Both the position numbers and the translations under genes were made by a program. A DNA stretch of 64,000 bases from NCBI RefSeq assembly GCF_002163585.1, contig NZ_CP015579.1, positions 3,348,001 through 3,412,000 of the forward strand. Reading direction: 5' to 3'. This DNA is from Tatumella citrea. GTDB taxonomy: Bacteria; Pseudomonadota; Gammaproteobacteria; Enterobacterales; Enterobacteriaceae. Positions 23,190-33,322 of this stretch are shown piece after piece (the stretch's first letter is position 1; each line of letters opens with the position of its first letter). The notes under the pieces are model-generated. The model saw only the letters and a program-made list of their open reading frames with translations, made no database searches and was not told the DNA's origin.

Positions 23190-23261
23190 AAATTACTCCG
23201 GTAAACTACAGGGTCTTTAAGGACCTCAATTGCTACATTATCCGTCAGCCATCGGCTGCGA

Positions 23262-24674
23262 TCAAGCGCTCTGCTGTACACTCTGTGCCGCTTCCCTGGC
23301 CTCCGTTGATGCCTGCTTTGCCAGAGTTCGTGCCAGCAATGTTGAATACAGCGGAGTGCCACCCAAAAACTGCGCCAGTAATGTGGCACCCAGGCAGGTA
23401 ATAATCATTGGCAGAATCAGCTGATAATTATCTGTCATTTCCAGTACCAGAACGATACCGGTCAGGGGTGCCCTGACAGACGCCGCAAACAACGCCCCCA
23501 TTCCGGCAATGGCAAATGTCCCTGCCTGCAGGTGGTATTCCGGAAACATCGATGTGGCAAGAACACCCAGAGCGGTTCCCAGCAAAGTCCCTAACGATAA
23601 CATTGGTGCGAAAATACCGCCGGGAGCACCGGAACAGAAGCACAGCAATGTCATCAGCATCCGTAGAATAAACAGCGTCAGCAACATGGCAAGACCATAT
23701 TCGCCTTTGGCTGCTAACGGGATCAGCAACGATCCTCCACCAGTGAGTTCCGGAAACAGAAGTGTCAGTGCGCCACAGGTCCCGCCGATGATCGCCCCAA
23801 TTAACAGGATAGTCTTCATTCGCCCGCCATGCAGTTGCTGAAAACGATCCTGAACTTTAAAAATAAGCCGGTTGAAAATTACCCCGACAATACCAAACAC
23901 CATCCCGGCCACCAGGTATAGCCATAGCGTATTCAGTGGTGCATTGGTCAGCTTGCCAACATCCAGCACCGCACTTTCCCCGTTAAAAACGCGAAAAACG
24001 ATACAGGACATGATGACTCCGATAAACACCGCTTTCACTGAAATCAGGCTGTAGTGGAACTGCAACCTCATCTCTTCAATGATAAACAGTATCCCGGCAA
24101 GCGGTGCATTAAAGGCCGCCGACAGACCCGATGCCGCTCCGGTCGCCAGCAATGTATGCCGGACCTCAGCCCCTTTCATTCGGAAAATATCCAGCACCAT
24201 ACGCCCGATATTCCCCCCCAGTTGAACTGTCGGCCCTTCCCGGCCCAACACCAGACCAGCCCCCAGAGTGCCGATACCACCAAAAAACTTAACCGGAATG
24301 ACTCGCCACCAACGAACCGGACGTAATTCTTCCAGCGCACCTTCTATTTCCGGAATACCAGAACCCGCCGCCTCAGGGGCAAATTGCCTTACCAGCCAGT
24401 AACCTACTACTGCCAGCAACGCAGAGACTACTATTCCACCTATCAGCGAGACAAAACCAAAACTACCGGCAAAATGATGCAGCCGGTAGTGCAGTACGGC
24501 ATTGACTGCTTTATCAAAAGCGACTCCGACCAGTCCGACGAGAATACCGACTAACCCTGCCAGCAGCAGCACTGCCAGTGGGGTTTTATCTTTGCGTATT
24601 AACAAACGTAAATAATCAATGCGTCGTAACGGAACGACCGGTATCTCATCAGTTGAAGCAGGTATATTTTGCAT
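23262..24674 (-). CDS. clcA: ClcA, H+/Cl- exchange transporter
   Basis: CLC-family antiporter used in extreme acid resistance. The 470 residues compare with 473 in E. coli. Cl- filter segments [25 protein letters not shown] and [14 protein letters not shown] are intact. The gating glutamate is Glu146 and the internal proton glutamate is Glu201 (FIIEEMR), so it should be an exchanger rather than a channel. It is divergent from hemL with a 156-base gap. Confidence 0.98.
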   Translation of the reverse strand: MQNIPASTDEIPVVPLRRIDYLRLLIRKDKTPLAVLLLAGLVGILVGLVGVAFDKAVNAVLHYRLHHFAGSFGFVSLIGGIVVSALLAVVGYWLVRQFAPEAAGSGIPEIEGALEELRPVRWWRVIPVKFFGGIGTLGAGLVLGREGPTVQLGGNIGRMVLDIFRMKGAEVRHTLLATGAASGLSAAFNAPLAGILFIIEEMRLQFHYSLISVKAVFIGVIMSCIVFRVFNGESAVLDVGKLTNAPLNTLWLYLVAGMVFGIVGVIFNRLIFKVQDRFQQLHGGRMKTILLIGAIIGGTCGALTLLFPELTGGGSLLIPLAAKGEYGLAMLLTLFILRMLMTLLCFCSGAPGGIFAPMLSLGTLLGTALGVLATSMFPEYHLQAGTFAIAGMGALFAASVRAPLTGIVLVLEMTDNYQLILPMIITCLGATLLAQFLGGTPLYSTLLARTLAKQASTEAREAAQSVQQSA

Positions 24675-24830
24675 GATAAGGCAACAGATTAAGGACCATC
24701 AGTACAGTATACCTGTGAAGCGGCTAATTTTTAGGGCTTAAATGTAGCAAACCAATAACCGGGGCTTTCGTCCGGTCCCGAAGTTCTCGTACACTAGTGA
24801 CATATTCAGTTATCAACAGGAACCGAAGCG

Positions 24831-26111
24831 ATGAGCAAGTCTGAAAACCTCTACAGTGCGGCGCAACGTCTAATTCCGGGAGGCGTTAACTCTCCGGTGC
24901 GCGCTTTTACCGGCGTAGGCGGCGTCCCCCTCTTTATTGAACGGGCTGAAGGGGCTTACTTATATGATGCTGACGGTAAAGCCTATGTCGATTACGTCGG
25001 TTCATGGGGACCGATGGTTCTGGGGCATAACAATCCGGTAATTCGCAATGCCGTGATTGAAGCTGCAGCGCGTGGTCTAAGTTTTGGCGCTCCTACCGAA
25101 ATGGAAGTCAAAATGGCAGAACTGGTGTGTGAACTGGTTCCGTCAATGGACATGGTGCGTATGGTTAACTCTGGCACCGAAGCAACGATGAGCGCGATCC
25201 GTCTGGCCCGTGGCTTTACCGGTCGTGATAAAATTATTAAATTCGAAGGCTGCTACCACGGACATGCTGATTGTCTGCTGGTCAAAGCAGGTTCTGGTGC
25301 ATTAACCCTTGGTCAGCCAAACTCCCCGGGAGTCCCGGCAGATTTTGCACGACACACTCTGACCTGTACTTACAATGATCTGCAATCCGTTCGTGAAGCT
25401 TTCGGTCAACACCCGCAAGAGATTGCCTGTATTATTGTTGAACCGGTTGCCGGGAACATGAACTGTATTCCTCCTGCTGAAGGATTTTTGCAGGGCTTAC
25501 GCCAGATTTGTGATGAAAATGGCGCGCTGCTGATTATTGATGAAGTCATGACCGGGTTCCGTGTCGCCCTTGGAGGCGCGCAGGAATATTATGATGTGCA
25601 GCCAGACCTGACCTGCCTTGGAAAAATTATCGGTGGCGGTATGCCGGTAGGTGCCTTCGGCGGGCGTCGTGAAATTATGGAAGCTTTAGCCCCTACCGGT
25701 CCGGTCTACCAGGCAGGAACTCTGTCGGGTAACCCGCTGGCGATGGCCGCCGGCTTTGCCTGTCTGGGCCAAGTTGCACAACCCGGAACTCACGCCACGC
25801 TGACCGAACTGACCAATAGCCTGGCTGAAGGCCTGTTGAATGCGGCGCAACAGGAAAATATCCCGTTGGTCATCAATCATGTTGGCGGTATGTTTGGTAT
25901 TTTCTTTACCGATGCCGAAACTGTGACCTGCTATCAGGATGTCTGTAAGTGTGATGTGGAACGTTTCAAAAAATTCTTCCACCTGATGCTCGAAGAGGGG
26001 ATTTACTTTGCACCTTCGGCGTTTGAGGCTGGTTTTATGTCACTGGCCCACAGTCCGGAAGATATCCGGAAAACAGTTGATGCTGCCCGTCGCAGCTTTG
26101 CCCGCCTGTAA
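24831..26111 (+). CDS. hemL: HemL, glutamate-1-semialdehyde 2,1-aminomutase
   Basis: PLP enzyme converting glutamate-1-semialdehyde to 5-aminolevulinate for heme synthesis. The 426 residues equal E. coli. PLP is bound by Lys265 ([18 protein letters not shown]), with [15 protein letters not shown] and [11 protein letters not shown] completing the cofactor site. GGAACCGAAGCG precedes the ATG. In E. coli the fhuACDB ferrichrome operon separates hemL from mrcB; here only a terminator lies between them. Confidence 0.98.
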   Translation: MSKSENLYSAAQRLIPGGVNSPVRAFTGVGGVPLFIERAEGAYLYDADGKAYVDYVGSWGPMVLGHNNPVIRNAVIEAAARGLSFGAPTEMEVKMAELVCELVPSMDMVRMVNSGTEATMSAIRLARGFTGRDKIIKFEGCYHGHADCLLVKAGSGALTLGQPNSPGVPADFARHTLTCTYNDLQSVREAFGQHPQEIACIIVEPVAGNMNCIPPAEGFLQGLRQICDENGALLIIDEVMTGFRVALGGAQEYYDVQPDLTCLGKIIGGGMPVGAFGGRREIMEALAPTGPVYQAGTLSGNPLAMAAGFACLGQVAQPGTHATLTELTNSLAEGLLNAAQQENIPLVINHVGGMFGIFFTDAETVTCYQDVCKCDVERFKKFFHLMLEEGIYFAPSAFEAGFMSLAHSPEDIRKTVDAARRSFARL

Positions 26112-26132
26112 TAGCACTGGATTTCAGCAGAA

Positions 26133-26158
26133 AAAAAAGGCGCCGAGGCGCCTTTTTT
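26133..26158. terminator. Bidirectional terminator between hemL and mrcB
   Basis: AAAAAAGGCGCC-GA-GGCGCCTTTTTT, a near-perfect palindrome with T-runs on both strands, between two convergent genes. Confidence 0.92.
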
Positions 26159-26183
26159 ATGGTTGATGACCTGATGACTCAGG

Positions 26184-28682
26184 TTACTGACCGAACATAT
26201 CCTTAATCCATCCGGCGACACCCTTACCATCACTGTCCTGCTGTACCTGTTGCTGCTGCTGTTGTTGTTGCTGCTGTTGCTGTTGCTGCTGCTGTTGCTG
26301 CTGGCAAAGCGTTGTCGGATCAGCCGCCCAAACCGGCAGAGAACGCCAGGTCGCACTACCGGAACCACAGACAAAGTTACCGGCCGAATCGATGTTCATG
26401 GTTGTCACATCTTCCGGTGGAGTCAGATCCAACGGTGTTGGTGGTTGGTTCGCCAGGTAGCGACGGTACAACTGGAGCGCCCCGCTCGATCCCCACAGTT
26501 TAGTGGTTTGGTTATTATCACGGCCAACCCACGTCACGGTGACTTCCTTACCGTCAATCCCTGTAAACCAGCTGTCCACCAGATTGTTGGTCGTCCCGGT
26601 CTTTCCTGCCAGATGCATTGTCGGATACTGAGCACCCAGAGCATGAGCAGTACCGCGATTAACGACCTGCTGCATTGCGTACAGTGTCAGATAAGCCGCT
26701 TCCGGAGGTTCAACCTGCTGTGCCTGAGGGTAGCTCTGGTACAACACCTTACCATCTTCAGAAATTACTGAGCGAACTGCGGACAACGTCGCGCGATTAC
26801 CACCGCTGGCAATAGTCTGGAATGCCTGAGCTACCTGGACTGGTGTCAGGTTAAGCGCACCGAGCAGCATCGCCGGAACAGCAGTCAGCTGATCTTTGCC
26901 GACCCCTAACTTAGTCCAGGTATCCACCACATTCTGCAGCCCCAGAGACATCCCAAGGTTAACTGTCGGAACGTTCATCGAATGAGTCAATGCATCCACC
27001 AGTAACACCTTGCCGCTGAATTTATGGTCATCATTCTCCGGGCTCCAGATCTGACCATTCGGCTGTTTCAGCGATAATGGCTGATCGGCGATCCAGCTGT
27101 TTAGGCGGTATACCTGAGGCTGAGCAAGAGCCGTCAGATAGGTTGCCGGTTTAGCCAGAGAACCGATAGAGCGACGCGCCTGCATTGCACGGTTATACCC
27201 GGCAAACTGAGGATCCGCACCACCGACCATCGCACGGACTTCCCCACTAAAGCGGTCGACCACCACCATTGCAGTTTCAAGATCTTTTAAGCCATGTTGC
27301 TTTTTCAGCAGTGGAATACCTTCAGTCACCGCTTTTTCGGCGGCATCCTGAGATATAGGATCCAGAGTAGTGAATATTTTCACGCCGGACAGATCCTGGA
27401 CTTTATCACCCAGTTTATCCTGCAACTCGCTACGAACCATCTGCATAAAGGCTGGCTGAGGAGTAATCACCCCGCCTTTAGGCTGCACACCTAACGGTCG
27501 TGCAGACAGCATGTTATACATATCTTCATCGATATATTTTTGCTGTTGCAACAATCGCAGGACCACATTGCGCCGTTCGAGAGCTAATTTCGGGTTACGC
27601 CACGGGTTATACAGCGATGCACCTTTCACCATACCAACCAGCAGCGCCTGCTGATCGACACTCAGTTCATCTACCGGGCGGCCAAAATAATACAAGCTGG
27701 CCAGTGGGAAACCGCGAATCTGATCATTTCCTGCCTGCCCTAAATACACTTCATTCAGGTACAGTTCCAGAATACGATCCTTGCTGTAGTGAGCATCCAT
27801 GATGATAGCCATATAGGCTTCACGAATCTTACGCCACAAGGTACGCTTGTTGGTCAGAAACAGGTTTTTCACCAGTTGCTGTGTCAGGGTACTTCCCCCC
27901 TGCACTGCTCTGCCGGCGGTGATATTCGCGACAAACGCACGGCCGATGGAATATAAACTGATTCCGTCATGCTCATAAAAATGGCGATCTTCGGTCGCCA
28001 CCAGCGTATCGACCAGTGAATTCGGGAAACCGGAACGTGGTACAAATAACCGCTGTTCACCATTGGGTGACTGCAGCATAGTAATCAGCCGTGGATCAAG
28101 ACGGAAGTAACCAAAGTCACGCCCGGTATCCTGATTTTTAATTTCCGACAGTTCACCATTGCTGAAAGTCATCTGTGCATGGATCTGACCTTCTTTTCCA
28201 TCCGGGAAATCAAATGGCCGACGTAATAAATCGATAGTATTGCCTTTAACCGTAAACTCTCCAGGTCGGGTGATTTTGGTCACCTGGCGATACTGAGTTC
28301 CTTCCAGCAGATCAACCATCCCTTTACGGTCGAAAGGCATGCCTGGCTCAAGACTTACCACACGGCCATAAACTGCCGCTGGCAACTGCCAGACCTTACC
28401 ATCCACCCGATGGCGGATTTCAGAATCGAGATAGACGCCCCAGGCAGCTATCACCACAGCAGCTACCAGAAACAGTTTGATAAACAGCCCCAGCCAACGC
28501 CGTTTCTTTACCGGGGGTTTCTTTTTTCCTTTACGTGGCAATGACTGCTCCTCAGCGTACTCGTTGATATCCTGATCATCGTAACTACTATTCTTTTTAC
28601 TCTTCGCAGGTTTGCGGACTTTTTCCGTTTGACGAGGCGTTTTCCCTTTCCGCCCGATCGGTTCGCGATCGTTCCCAGACAT
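26184..28682 (-). CDS. mrcB: MrcB, penicillin-binding protein 1b
   Basis: Bifunctional peptidoglycan glycosyltransferase and transpeptidase of the inner membrane. It has 832 residues (844 in E. coli). Order: basic cytoplasmic tail (1-62), membrane helix (about 63-85), UB2H domain that binds LpoB, GT51 domain with catalytic Glu231 ([12 protein letters not shown]), transpeptidase with Ser508 and Lys511 (SIGSLAKP), SMN and KTGT. The C-terminal tail after DPTTLC is odd: 19 consecutive Gln, then VQQ, before the conserved [13 protein letters not shown] end. E. coli has a shorter, interrupted Gln-rich tail at this place. Confidence 0.97.
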   Translation of the reverse strand: MSGNDREPIGRKGKTPRQTEKVRKPAKSKKNSSYDDQDINEYAEEQSLPRKGKKKPPVKKRRWLGLFIKLFLVAAVVIAAWGVYLDSEIRHRVDGKVWQLPAAVYGRVVSLEPGMPFDRKGMVDLLEGTQYRQVTKITRPGEFTVKGNTIDLLRRPFDFPDGKEGQIHAQMTFSNGELSEIKNQDTGRDFGYFRLDPRLITMLQSPNGEQRLFVPRSGFPNSLVDTLVATEDRHFYEHDGISLYSIGRAFVANITAGRAVQGGSTLTQQLVKNLFLTNKRTLWRKIREAYMAIIMDAHYSKDRILELYLNEVYLGQAGNDQIRGFPLASLYYFGRPVDELSVDQQALLVGMVKGASLYNPWRNPKLALERRNVVLRLLQQQKYIDEDMYNMLSARPLGVQPKGGVITPQPAFMQMVRSELQDKLGDKVQDLSGVKIFTTLDPISQDAAEKAVTEGIPLLKKQHGLKDLETAMVVVDRFSGEVRAMVGGADPQFAGYNRAMQARRSIGSLAKPATYLTALAQPQVYRLNSWIADQPLSLKQPNGQIWSPENDDHKFSGKVLLVDALTHSMNVPTVNLGMSLGLQNVVDTWTKLGVGKDQLTAVPAMLLGALNLTPVQVAQAFQTIASGGNRATLSAVRSVISEDGKVLYQSYPQAQQVEPPEAAYLTLYAMQQVVNRGTAHALGAQYPTMHLAGKTGTTNNLVDSWFTGIDGKEVTVTWVGRDNNQTTKLWGSSGALQLYRRYLANQPPTPLDLTPPEDVTTMNIDSAGNFVCGSGSATWRSLPVWAADPTTLCQQQQQQQQQQQQQQQQQQQVQQDSDGKGVAGWIKDMFGQ
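26247..26303 (-). repeat. CAG/CAA repeat encoding polyglutamine in PBP1b
   Basis: 19 consecutive glutamine codons, 12 CAG and 7 CAA in irregular order, so it is not a pure trinucleotide repeat. The opposite strand reads as polyleucine, which is not a gene. Confidence 0.95.
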
Positions 28683-28731
28683 GAATTTTATTCTCCAGGC
28701 ATAGCCTCAGCATGCGCGTTACTTTAATCCC

Positions 28732-28773
28732 GTTCCGGCATAATTACATGCCGGAACCCTCTGAAAGCGAGGG
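28732..28773 (-). other. Two tandem hairpins between hrpB and mrcB
   Basis: GTTCCGGCAT/ATGCCGGAAC (28732-28741 with 28748-28757, 10-bp perfect) lies next to CCCTC/GAGGG (28757-28761 with 28769-28773). They follow the hrpB stop at 28778 on the minus strand. There is no T-run. They could end hrpB transcription by a factor-dependent route or protect its 3' end. Confidence 0.5.
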
Positions 28774-28777
28774 AACT

Positions 28778-31225
28778 TCACAAATGTCCGGGGGAAAATT
28801 TTTTACTCCGGCGGGTTGGCAGTGCAGTAGCTGGCGAATCCGGCCATGGATGCTTTGGATAACGGCCTTTCATTTCCTTTTGCACTTCGCGATAAGCCCC
28901 CTGCCAGAACCCGGCTAAATCCCGGGTAATTTGTAACGGACGCATTGCCGGTGATAATAATTCCAGCAGCAGAGGGATTCTTCCCCCGGCAATCACTGGC
29001 GTATGAGCTTCACCAAACATCTCCTGCATACGTACTGCAAGAACCGGTGGTTGTTCGGTGTCATAACGGATCAGTATACGACTGCCCGTGGGCACAGTGT
29101 AATGAGTTGGCAGCTCACTATCCAGTCGCTGGCGTTGTGACCATGTGATTAAATGTAATAAAGCTGCCGAAATATTAATAGAGTTAAAAGAACGGGCATC
29201 GGTTACTGTCGCCATTTCCGGTAGCAGCCACTGTTCAAGCGTCTCCAGCAACTCCGAATCGCTCATGGAGGGCCAATTCTCCTCCGCCAGCCATTTACCT
29301 GCACAACCCAGTCTGGCCCGAAGCTGCAAAGCTGCAGGGTTCCAGGGCAGCACTGACAGGCCTTTACTTCTGATCCAACGTAACATTGCCTGATGCAGCA
29401 CCTCTGCTTCCGGTCGGTTCCCCGGCCGTGAAGTCAGGATCAGCGCGCCAATAGCCTGCTGCCGCCGCACCCGCAAAATACCTTTCTCTTCATCCCATTC
29501 AACATCATCCCGTTCTTCAATCAGGTCCGGACATTGCCGGGTAAGCTCTGTAATATCCACCGGCAATGCCAGCCTTATCCGGGCTTCGTTCTGTTGTGGA
29601 CCAAACGACAGTCTCAGTATCAGCAACCATTCGTAGCGCGCCAGTGGATCATCGATGGCCACCGAAGCTCCGGTCCCTTTTGCCATCAGATATCGTCCAC
29701 TCTGATCGCGTTGCCGGGCCAACTGATCACTAAAACCAGCCATCAGCAACTTAGGTAATAAACCATCATCAACCTGCCCACCCTGGATGCCTGTGCGTTG
29801 CTGCAGTGCCCTGGCACGCGTTATCCACTGAGGCTGAGGATGCAAAAACAGCGACAGCAGATCAGCACTGCTGTTACGTGGTGGATCTTCGAGAATAGCC
29901 ACCAGCAAACACGCTGTCGCCATCGCTGCAGGAGAGTCGTGTGCTGCACAAAGAATGGCCGCCAGTCTCGGTTCAGTACCCGCTGCTGCCATTTGCCTCC
30001 CGCGAGGAGTTAACTGATTCGCCGGGTTCACTGCACCGAGCTGTAGCAACTGACGAAACGCTGCGGCCTGACGGCTGACAGGCGGCAGGTCGAGCCATTG
30101 CAGTTGTGTCAGTTCCCGACATCCCCAACACAACACATCAAGCATTAGCGCACTTAAATCGCTGTTAAGGATTTCCGCATCACTAACCGCAGCAGCACGT
30201 TCAGCCTGTTCCTGGCTTAGTAAATGCCAGCAAATTCCGGGTTCCAGACGGCCGGCACGCCCTGCCCGCTGGACCATAGATGCCTGACTGATACGCTGAG
30301 TTTGTAACAAGCTCAAACCGCTTTTATTGTCATAACGTACTGCCCGTTCCAGCGCACAGTCAACCACCAGACGTATGCCGTCAATCGTCAGACTGGTTTC
30401 AGCAATATTGGTCGCCAGCACAACCTTACGTTTCCCCGGCAAAGACGGGCTGATGGCTAATTGTTGGTCTGCCAGGCTCATTGCGCCATATAAAGGAAAA
30501 ACATCAGTTTCATTACTGAGTCGTGCTATCAGTTGTTGCTTAACCGCCAGAATTTCCCGCTCTCCGGGTAAAAAAACCAGCATCGACCCCGAATGCTCAT
30601 TTAGCAGTTGTGCGGCTTCTCGCGCCACAGCTTCCGTAAATGGTAGCCGTGCAGGCAGAGAAATATAACGGCGTTCGACCGGATAGCTGCGACCTTCTGA
30701 GATAATCACCGGAGCCTGTGGCAACAATGCCGATAATCGCTGGTAATCCAGTGTCGCTGACATAAGCAATATTTTCAGGTCGTCACGCAGGCTTTGCTGA
30801 ACATCCAGTAACAATGCGAGGGCAATATCTGCCTGTAAGCTTCGTTCATGAAATTCATCCAGAATGACCAGGGCGACATCCTGCAGTTCCGGATCTTGTT
30901 GCAGCATACGGGTGAGAATACCTTCGGTTACCACCTCCAGTCGGGTTTCTGGTCCGCTACGGCTTTCGCCACGCATCCGGTATCCCACCGTCTTACCCAC
31001 CGGCTCATTCAGTGTTTCTGCCAGCCGTCTGGCAACATTGCGCGCTGCCAGACGTCTTGGCTCCAGCAGCAAAATGCGCCCACCGTCTGGTATCCGCGTA
31101 AGCAGTTGCAAAGGTAACCAGGTTGACTTCCCTGCTCCCGGAGGGGCGATTAATAACGCCTGAGGGGCATATTCCAGTGCAGCGGACAATTCATCCAGCA
31201 CTTCACTGACAGGTAATGGCTGCAA
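28778..31225 (-). CDS. hrpB: HrpB, DEAH-family ATP-dependent helicase
   Basis: RNA/DNA helicase of the DExH group; its cellular role is poorly known. It has 815 residues. Motifs in order: Walker A APPGAGKSTWLPLQLL, ILLLEPRRLAARNVARRL, DEFH in LVILDEFHERSLQAD, SAT in LMSATLD, ATNIAETSLTIDGIRLV and QRAGRAGRLEPG. The C-terminal HrpB domain ends GRYPKHPWP plus a basic tail. The start is TTG (MQPLPVSEVL), with GGGAG 5 bases before it. Divergent from thpR. Confidence 0.95.
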   Translation of the reverse strand: MQPLPVSEVLDELSAALEYAPQALLIAPPGAGKSTWLPLQLLTRIPDGGRILLLEPRRLAARNVARRLAETLNEPVGKTVGYRMRGESRSGPETRLEVVTEGILTRMLQQDPELQDVALVILDEFHERSLQADIALALLLDVQQSLRDDLKILLMSATLDYQRLSALLPQAPVIISEGRSYPVERRYISLPARLPFTEAVAREAAQLLNEHSGSMLVFLPGEREILAVKQQLIARLSNETDVFPLYGAMSLADQQLAISPSLPGKRKVVLATNIAETSLTIDGIRLVVDCALERAVRYDNKSGLSLLQTQRISQASMVQRAGRAGRLEPGICWHLLSQEQAERAAAVSDAEILNSDLSALMLDVLCWGCRELTQLQWLDLPPVSRQAAAFRQLLQLGAVNPANQLTPRGRQMAAAGTEPRLAAILCAAHDSPAAMATACLLVAILEDPPRNSSADLLSLFLHPQPQWITRARALQQRTGIQGGQVDDGLLPKLLMAGFSDQLARQRDQSGRYLMAKGTGASVAIDDPLARYEWLLILRLSFGPQQNEARIRLALPVDITELTRQCPDLIEERDDVEWDEEKGILRVRRQQAIGALILTSRPGNRPEAEVLHQAMLRWIRSKGLSVLPWNPAALQLRARLGCAGKWLAEENWPSMSDSELLETLEQWLLPEMATVTDARSFNSINISAALLHLITWSQRQRLDSELPTHYTVPTGSRILIRYDTEQPPVLAVRMQEMFGEAHTPVIAGGRIPLLLELLSPAMRPLQITRDLAGFWQGAYREVQKEMKGRYPKHPWPDSPATALPTRRSKKFSPGHL

Positions 31226-31361
31226 ATAAAACTCCCTGCAAGCTGTGTTAATATAACGTCCATAATAACACTCAACCGTCGGTTCCTCACGCCTGCCCCG
31301 TGGTATGTGCGCAGAGCCTGAACCGTGGCCGTCAGGAGCAGACCGACATCAGGAGCCTGAA

Positions 31362-31901
31362 ATGACAGGGCAACATTATTTCTTTGCCATTCAGCTTCCC
31401 ACAGAGCTGCAAAAATCCTTAGTCCACTGGCGGGCGGAAAATTTTCCTGCCGATAGCGGCCGGCCAGTTCCGGCCGCAGCAATGATGCTTACCCTGGCCT
31501 GGCTGGGAGAGATCAGCGACACGACTCTCCGGCGATTACAACAACAGGCAGCGAGAATTCAACAACCGGATTTTATGCTGACGCTGAATGATGCTGGCCA
31601 CTGGCCCCGTTCAGGATCGGTATGGCTGGGATGTCGCCCCGCCCCCCGGGAGCTGCTAAAGCTGGGGGCACTGTTACGTTCACAGGCTGCGCGACAGGGG
31701 TGCCAGCAATCTACCGGTGACTTTCATCCGCATGTAAGAATTCTGCACCATGCTTTTAGCAGGGTTCATTTGCCACCTGCCGGATTTCGCTGGCAATTTC
31801 CGGTCACTCAGTTTTCATTAATGTCGGCAGGGGCATCAGGTCGAAAAGCCGCTCATCGCTGCGTGGCCACATTCCCGTTGCAAACCCATTTACAACCATA
31901 A
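31362..31901 (+). CDS. thpR: ThpR (LigT), 2H-family RNA 2',3'-cyclic phosphodiesterase homolog with broken motifs
   Basis: Matches the 2H phosphoesterase known in E. coli to open 2',3'-cyclic phosphates and ligate tRNA halves. ATG at 31362 with AGGAG 6 bases before it gives 179 residues (176 in E. coli), reading MTGQHYFFAIQLPTEL. The family needs two HxTx motifs. Here the first reads MLTL (Met42 instead of His) and the second HVRI (His124 kept, Thr replaced by Arg126). The fold appears complete, but catalysis is doubtful. Its stop is 12 bases before sfsA, so both are likely one transcript. Confidence 0.88.
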   Translation: MTGQHYFFAIQLPTELQKSLVHWRAENFPADSGRPVPAAAMMLTLAWLGEISDTTLRRLQQQAARIQQPDFMLTLNDAGHWPRSGSVWLGCRPAPRELLKLGALLRSQAARQGCQQSTGDFHPHVRILHHAFSRVHLPPAGFRWQFPVTQFSLMSAGASGRKAAHRCVATFPLQTHLQP

Positions 31902-31913
31902 AGAGATGTTCAG

Positions 31914-32618
31914 ATGCAGTTTAAGCCGCCCTTACAGTCAGCCACGTTAATCAAACGCTACAAGCGGTTTCTGGCCGATGTGGTAACTCCTGAGCAAGAG
32001 GTTTTCACTTTGCATTGCGCCAATACCGGTGCGATGACCGGCTGTGCGACTCCCGGGGATACTGTCTGGTACTCCACTTCAGACAATGCGAAACGTAAAT
32101 ATCCCCACAGTTGGGAACTCACCGAAACTGCCACGGGTGACATGATTTGTGTGAACACCCTGCGGGCCAATACGTTGTTTCGTGAAGCTTTTGAGCGGCA
32201 ATGCATCCCGGAGCTTGCCGGGTATCAGCAATGTCAGAGTGAAGTTCGTTATGGTTCGGAAAACAGCCGGGTTGATTTTTTACTGCAACAACCGGGTCTT
32301 AAGGACTGCTATGTGGAGGTAAAATCGGTCACCTTACTGCAGGACGGCCAGGGATACTTTCCGGATGCGGTGACATTGCGGGGACAAAAACATCTTCGGG
32401 AGTTGATGTCTATCGTCGCAGAGGGCCATCGTGCAGTGCTTTTTTTTGCAGTGCTGCATAGCGGGATTCATAACGTAAACGCCGCCCGTCATATCGATCC
32501 AGGTTACGCAGCACTTCTTGATCAAGCAATACTGGCTGGAGTGGAGATTCTGGTCTATAAAGCTTCGCTCACACCTGCCGATGCTAAAATAGAATTTTCT
32601 ATTGGTTTCGGCCAATAA
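31914..32618 (+). CDS. sfsA: SfsA, sugar fermentation stimulation protein
   Basis: 234 residues, the E. coli length. SfsA is described as a nucleic-acid-binding protein with a nuclease-like fold; it was found through its effect on maltose gene expression, and its molecular role is unsettled. Conserved segments are [55 protein letters not shown] and FFAVLHSGI; the D-(x)n-EVK pattern is nuclease-like. The C-terminal 20 residues differ most from E. coli. Start MQFKPPLQ. Confidence 0.96.
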   Translation: MQFKPPLQSATLIKRYKRFLADVVTPEQEVFTLHCANTGAMTGCATPGDTVWYSTSDNAKRKYPHSWELTETATGDMICVNTLRANTLFREAFERQCIPELAGYQQCQSEVRYGSENSRVDFLLQQPGLKDCYVEVKSVTLLQDGQGYFPDAVTLRGQKHLRELMSIVAEGHRAVLFFAVLHSGIHNVNAARHIDPGYAALLDQAILAGVEILVYKASLTPADAKIEFSIGFGQ

Positions 32619-32797
32619 ATGGCTGCAACGGCGTGTATTGAAAAGATAATTCGGCATTTAAGCGTCAAATTTATTGACAAGTGAGCAACAACATACAATA
32701 TCAGTAATTGCCAACAGAGATAGCTTCTGCTATTTATAGCGGCCTGTTTTTTTCCCTCATCGGGAATCGATAGTGCGTGTTATCCAGGAGAAACAGC

Positions 32798-33253
32798 ATG
32801 CAAGAAGGGCAAAACCGTAAAACATCGTCCCTGAGTATCCTCGCCATCGCTGGGGTGGAGCCGTATCAAGGGAAACCGGGCGAAGAGTATATGAACGAAG
32901 CCCAGCTGACACACTTCAGAAAAATTCTTGAAGCCTGGCGTAATCAACTCAGGGATGAAGTCGACCGTACTGTCTCACATATGCAGGACGAAGCGGCAAA
33001 CTTCCCCGATCCGGTTGACCGGGCTGCTCAGGAGGAAGAGTTCAGTCTGGAACTGCGTAACCGTGATCGTGAGCGTAAGCTGATTAAAAAGATCGAAAAA
33101 ACGCTGAAGAAAGTTGAAGATGATGATTTTGGCTACTGCGAATCCTGCGGAGTTGAAATCGGTATTCGTCGTCTGGAAGCCCGTCCTACTGCCGATTTAT
33201 GTATCGACTGTAAGACGCTGGCTGAGATCCGTGAAAAGCAAATGGCTGGCTGA
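32798..33253 (+). CDS. dksA: DksA, RNA polymerase-binding transcription factor
   Basis: Enters the RNA polymerase secondary channel and acts with ppGpp to repress rRNA and ribosomal promoters. ATG at 32798 ([15 protein letters not shown]) with AGGAG 8 bases before it gives 151 residues, as in E. coli. The coiled-coil tip has Asp71 and Asp74 (DPVDRA). The Zn finger Cys are 114, 117, 135 and 138. In the 179-base upstream gap a consensus TTGACA (32674-32679) is visible, but no equally good -10 at the right distance. Confidence 0.98.
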   Translation: MQEGQNRKTSSLSILAIAGVEPYQGKPGEEYMNEAQLTHFRKILEAWRNQLRDEVDRTVSHMQDEAANFPDPVDRAAQEEEFSLELRNRDRERKLIKKIEKTLKKVEDDDFGYCESCGVEIGIRRLEARPTADLCIDCKTLAEIREKQMAG

Positions 33254-33275
33254 TTTCTGCCTGCCGGAAAGCTAA

Positions 33276-33308
33276 CGTACAACAGAGTCACACTGGCTCT
33301 GTTGTACG
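33276..33308 (+). terminator. Long hairpin after dksA
   Basis: CGTACAACAGAG and CTCTGTTGTACG pair over 12 bp with a 9-base loop, 22 bases after the dksA stop. No T-run follows. gluQ starts only 14 bases downstream, so it may act as an attenuator or hide the gluQ ribosome binding region. Confidence 0.5.
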
Positions 33309-33322
33309 CTGTATGATTGCTT

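Noticed and set aside
26250..26771. Plus-strand frame beginning with a leucine run
   Set aside because: It is the reverse complement of the polyglutamine tract and transpeptidase part of mrcB; no ribosome binding site and no homology.
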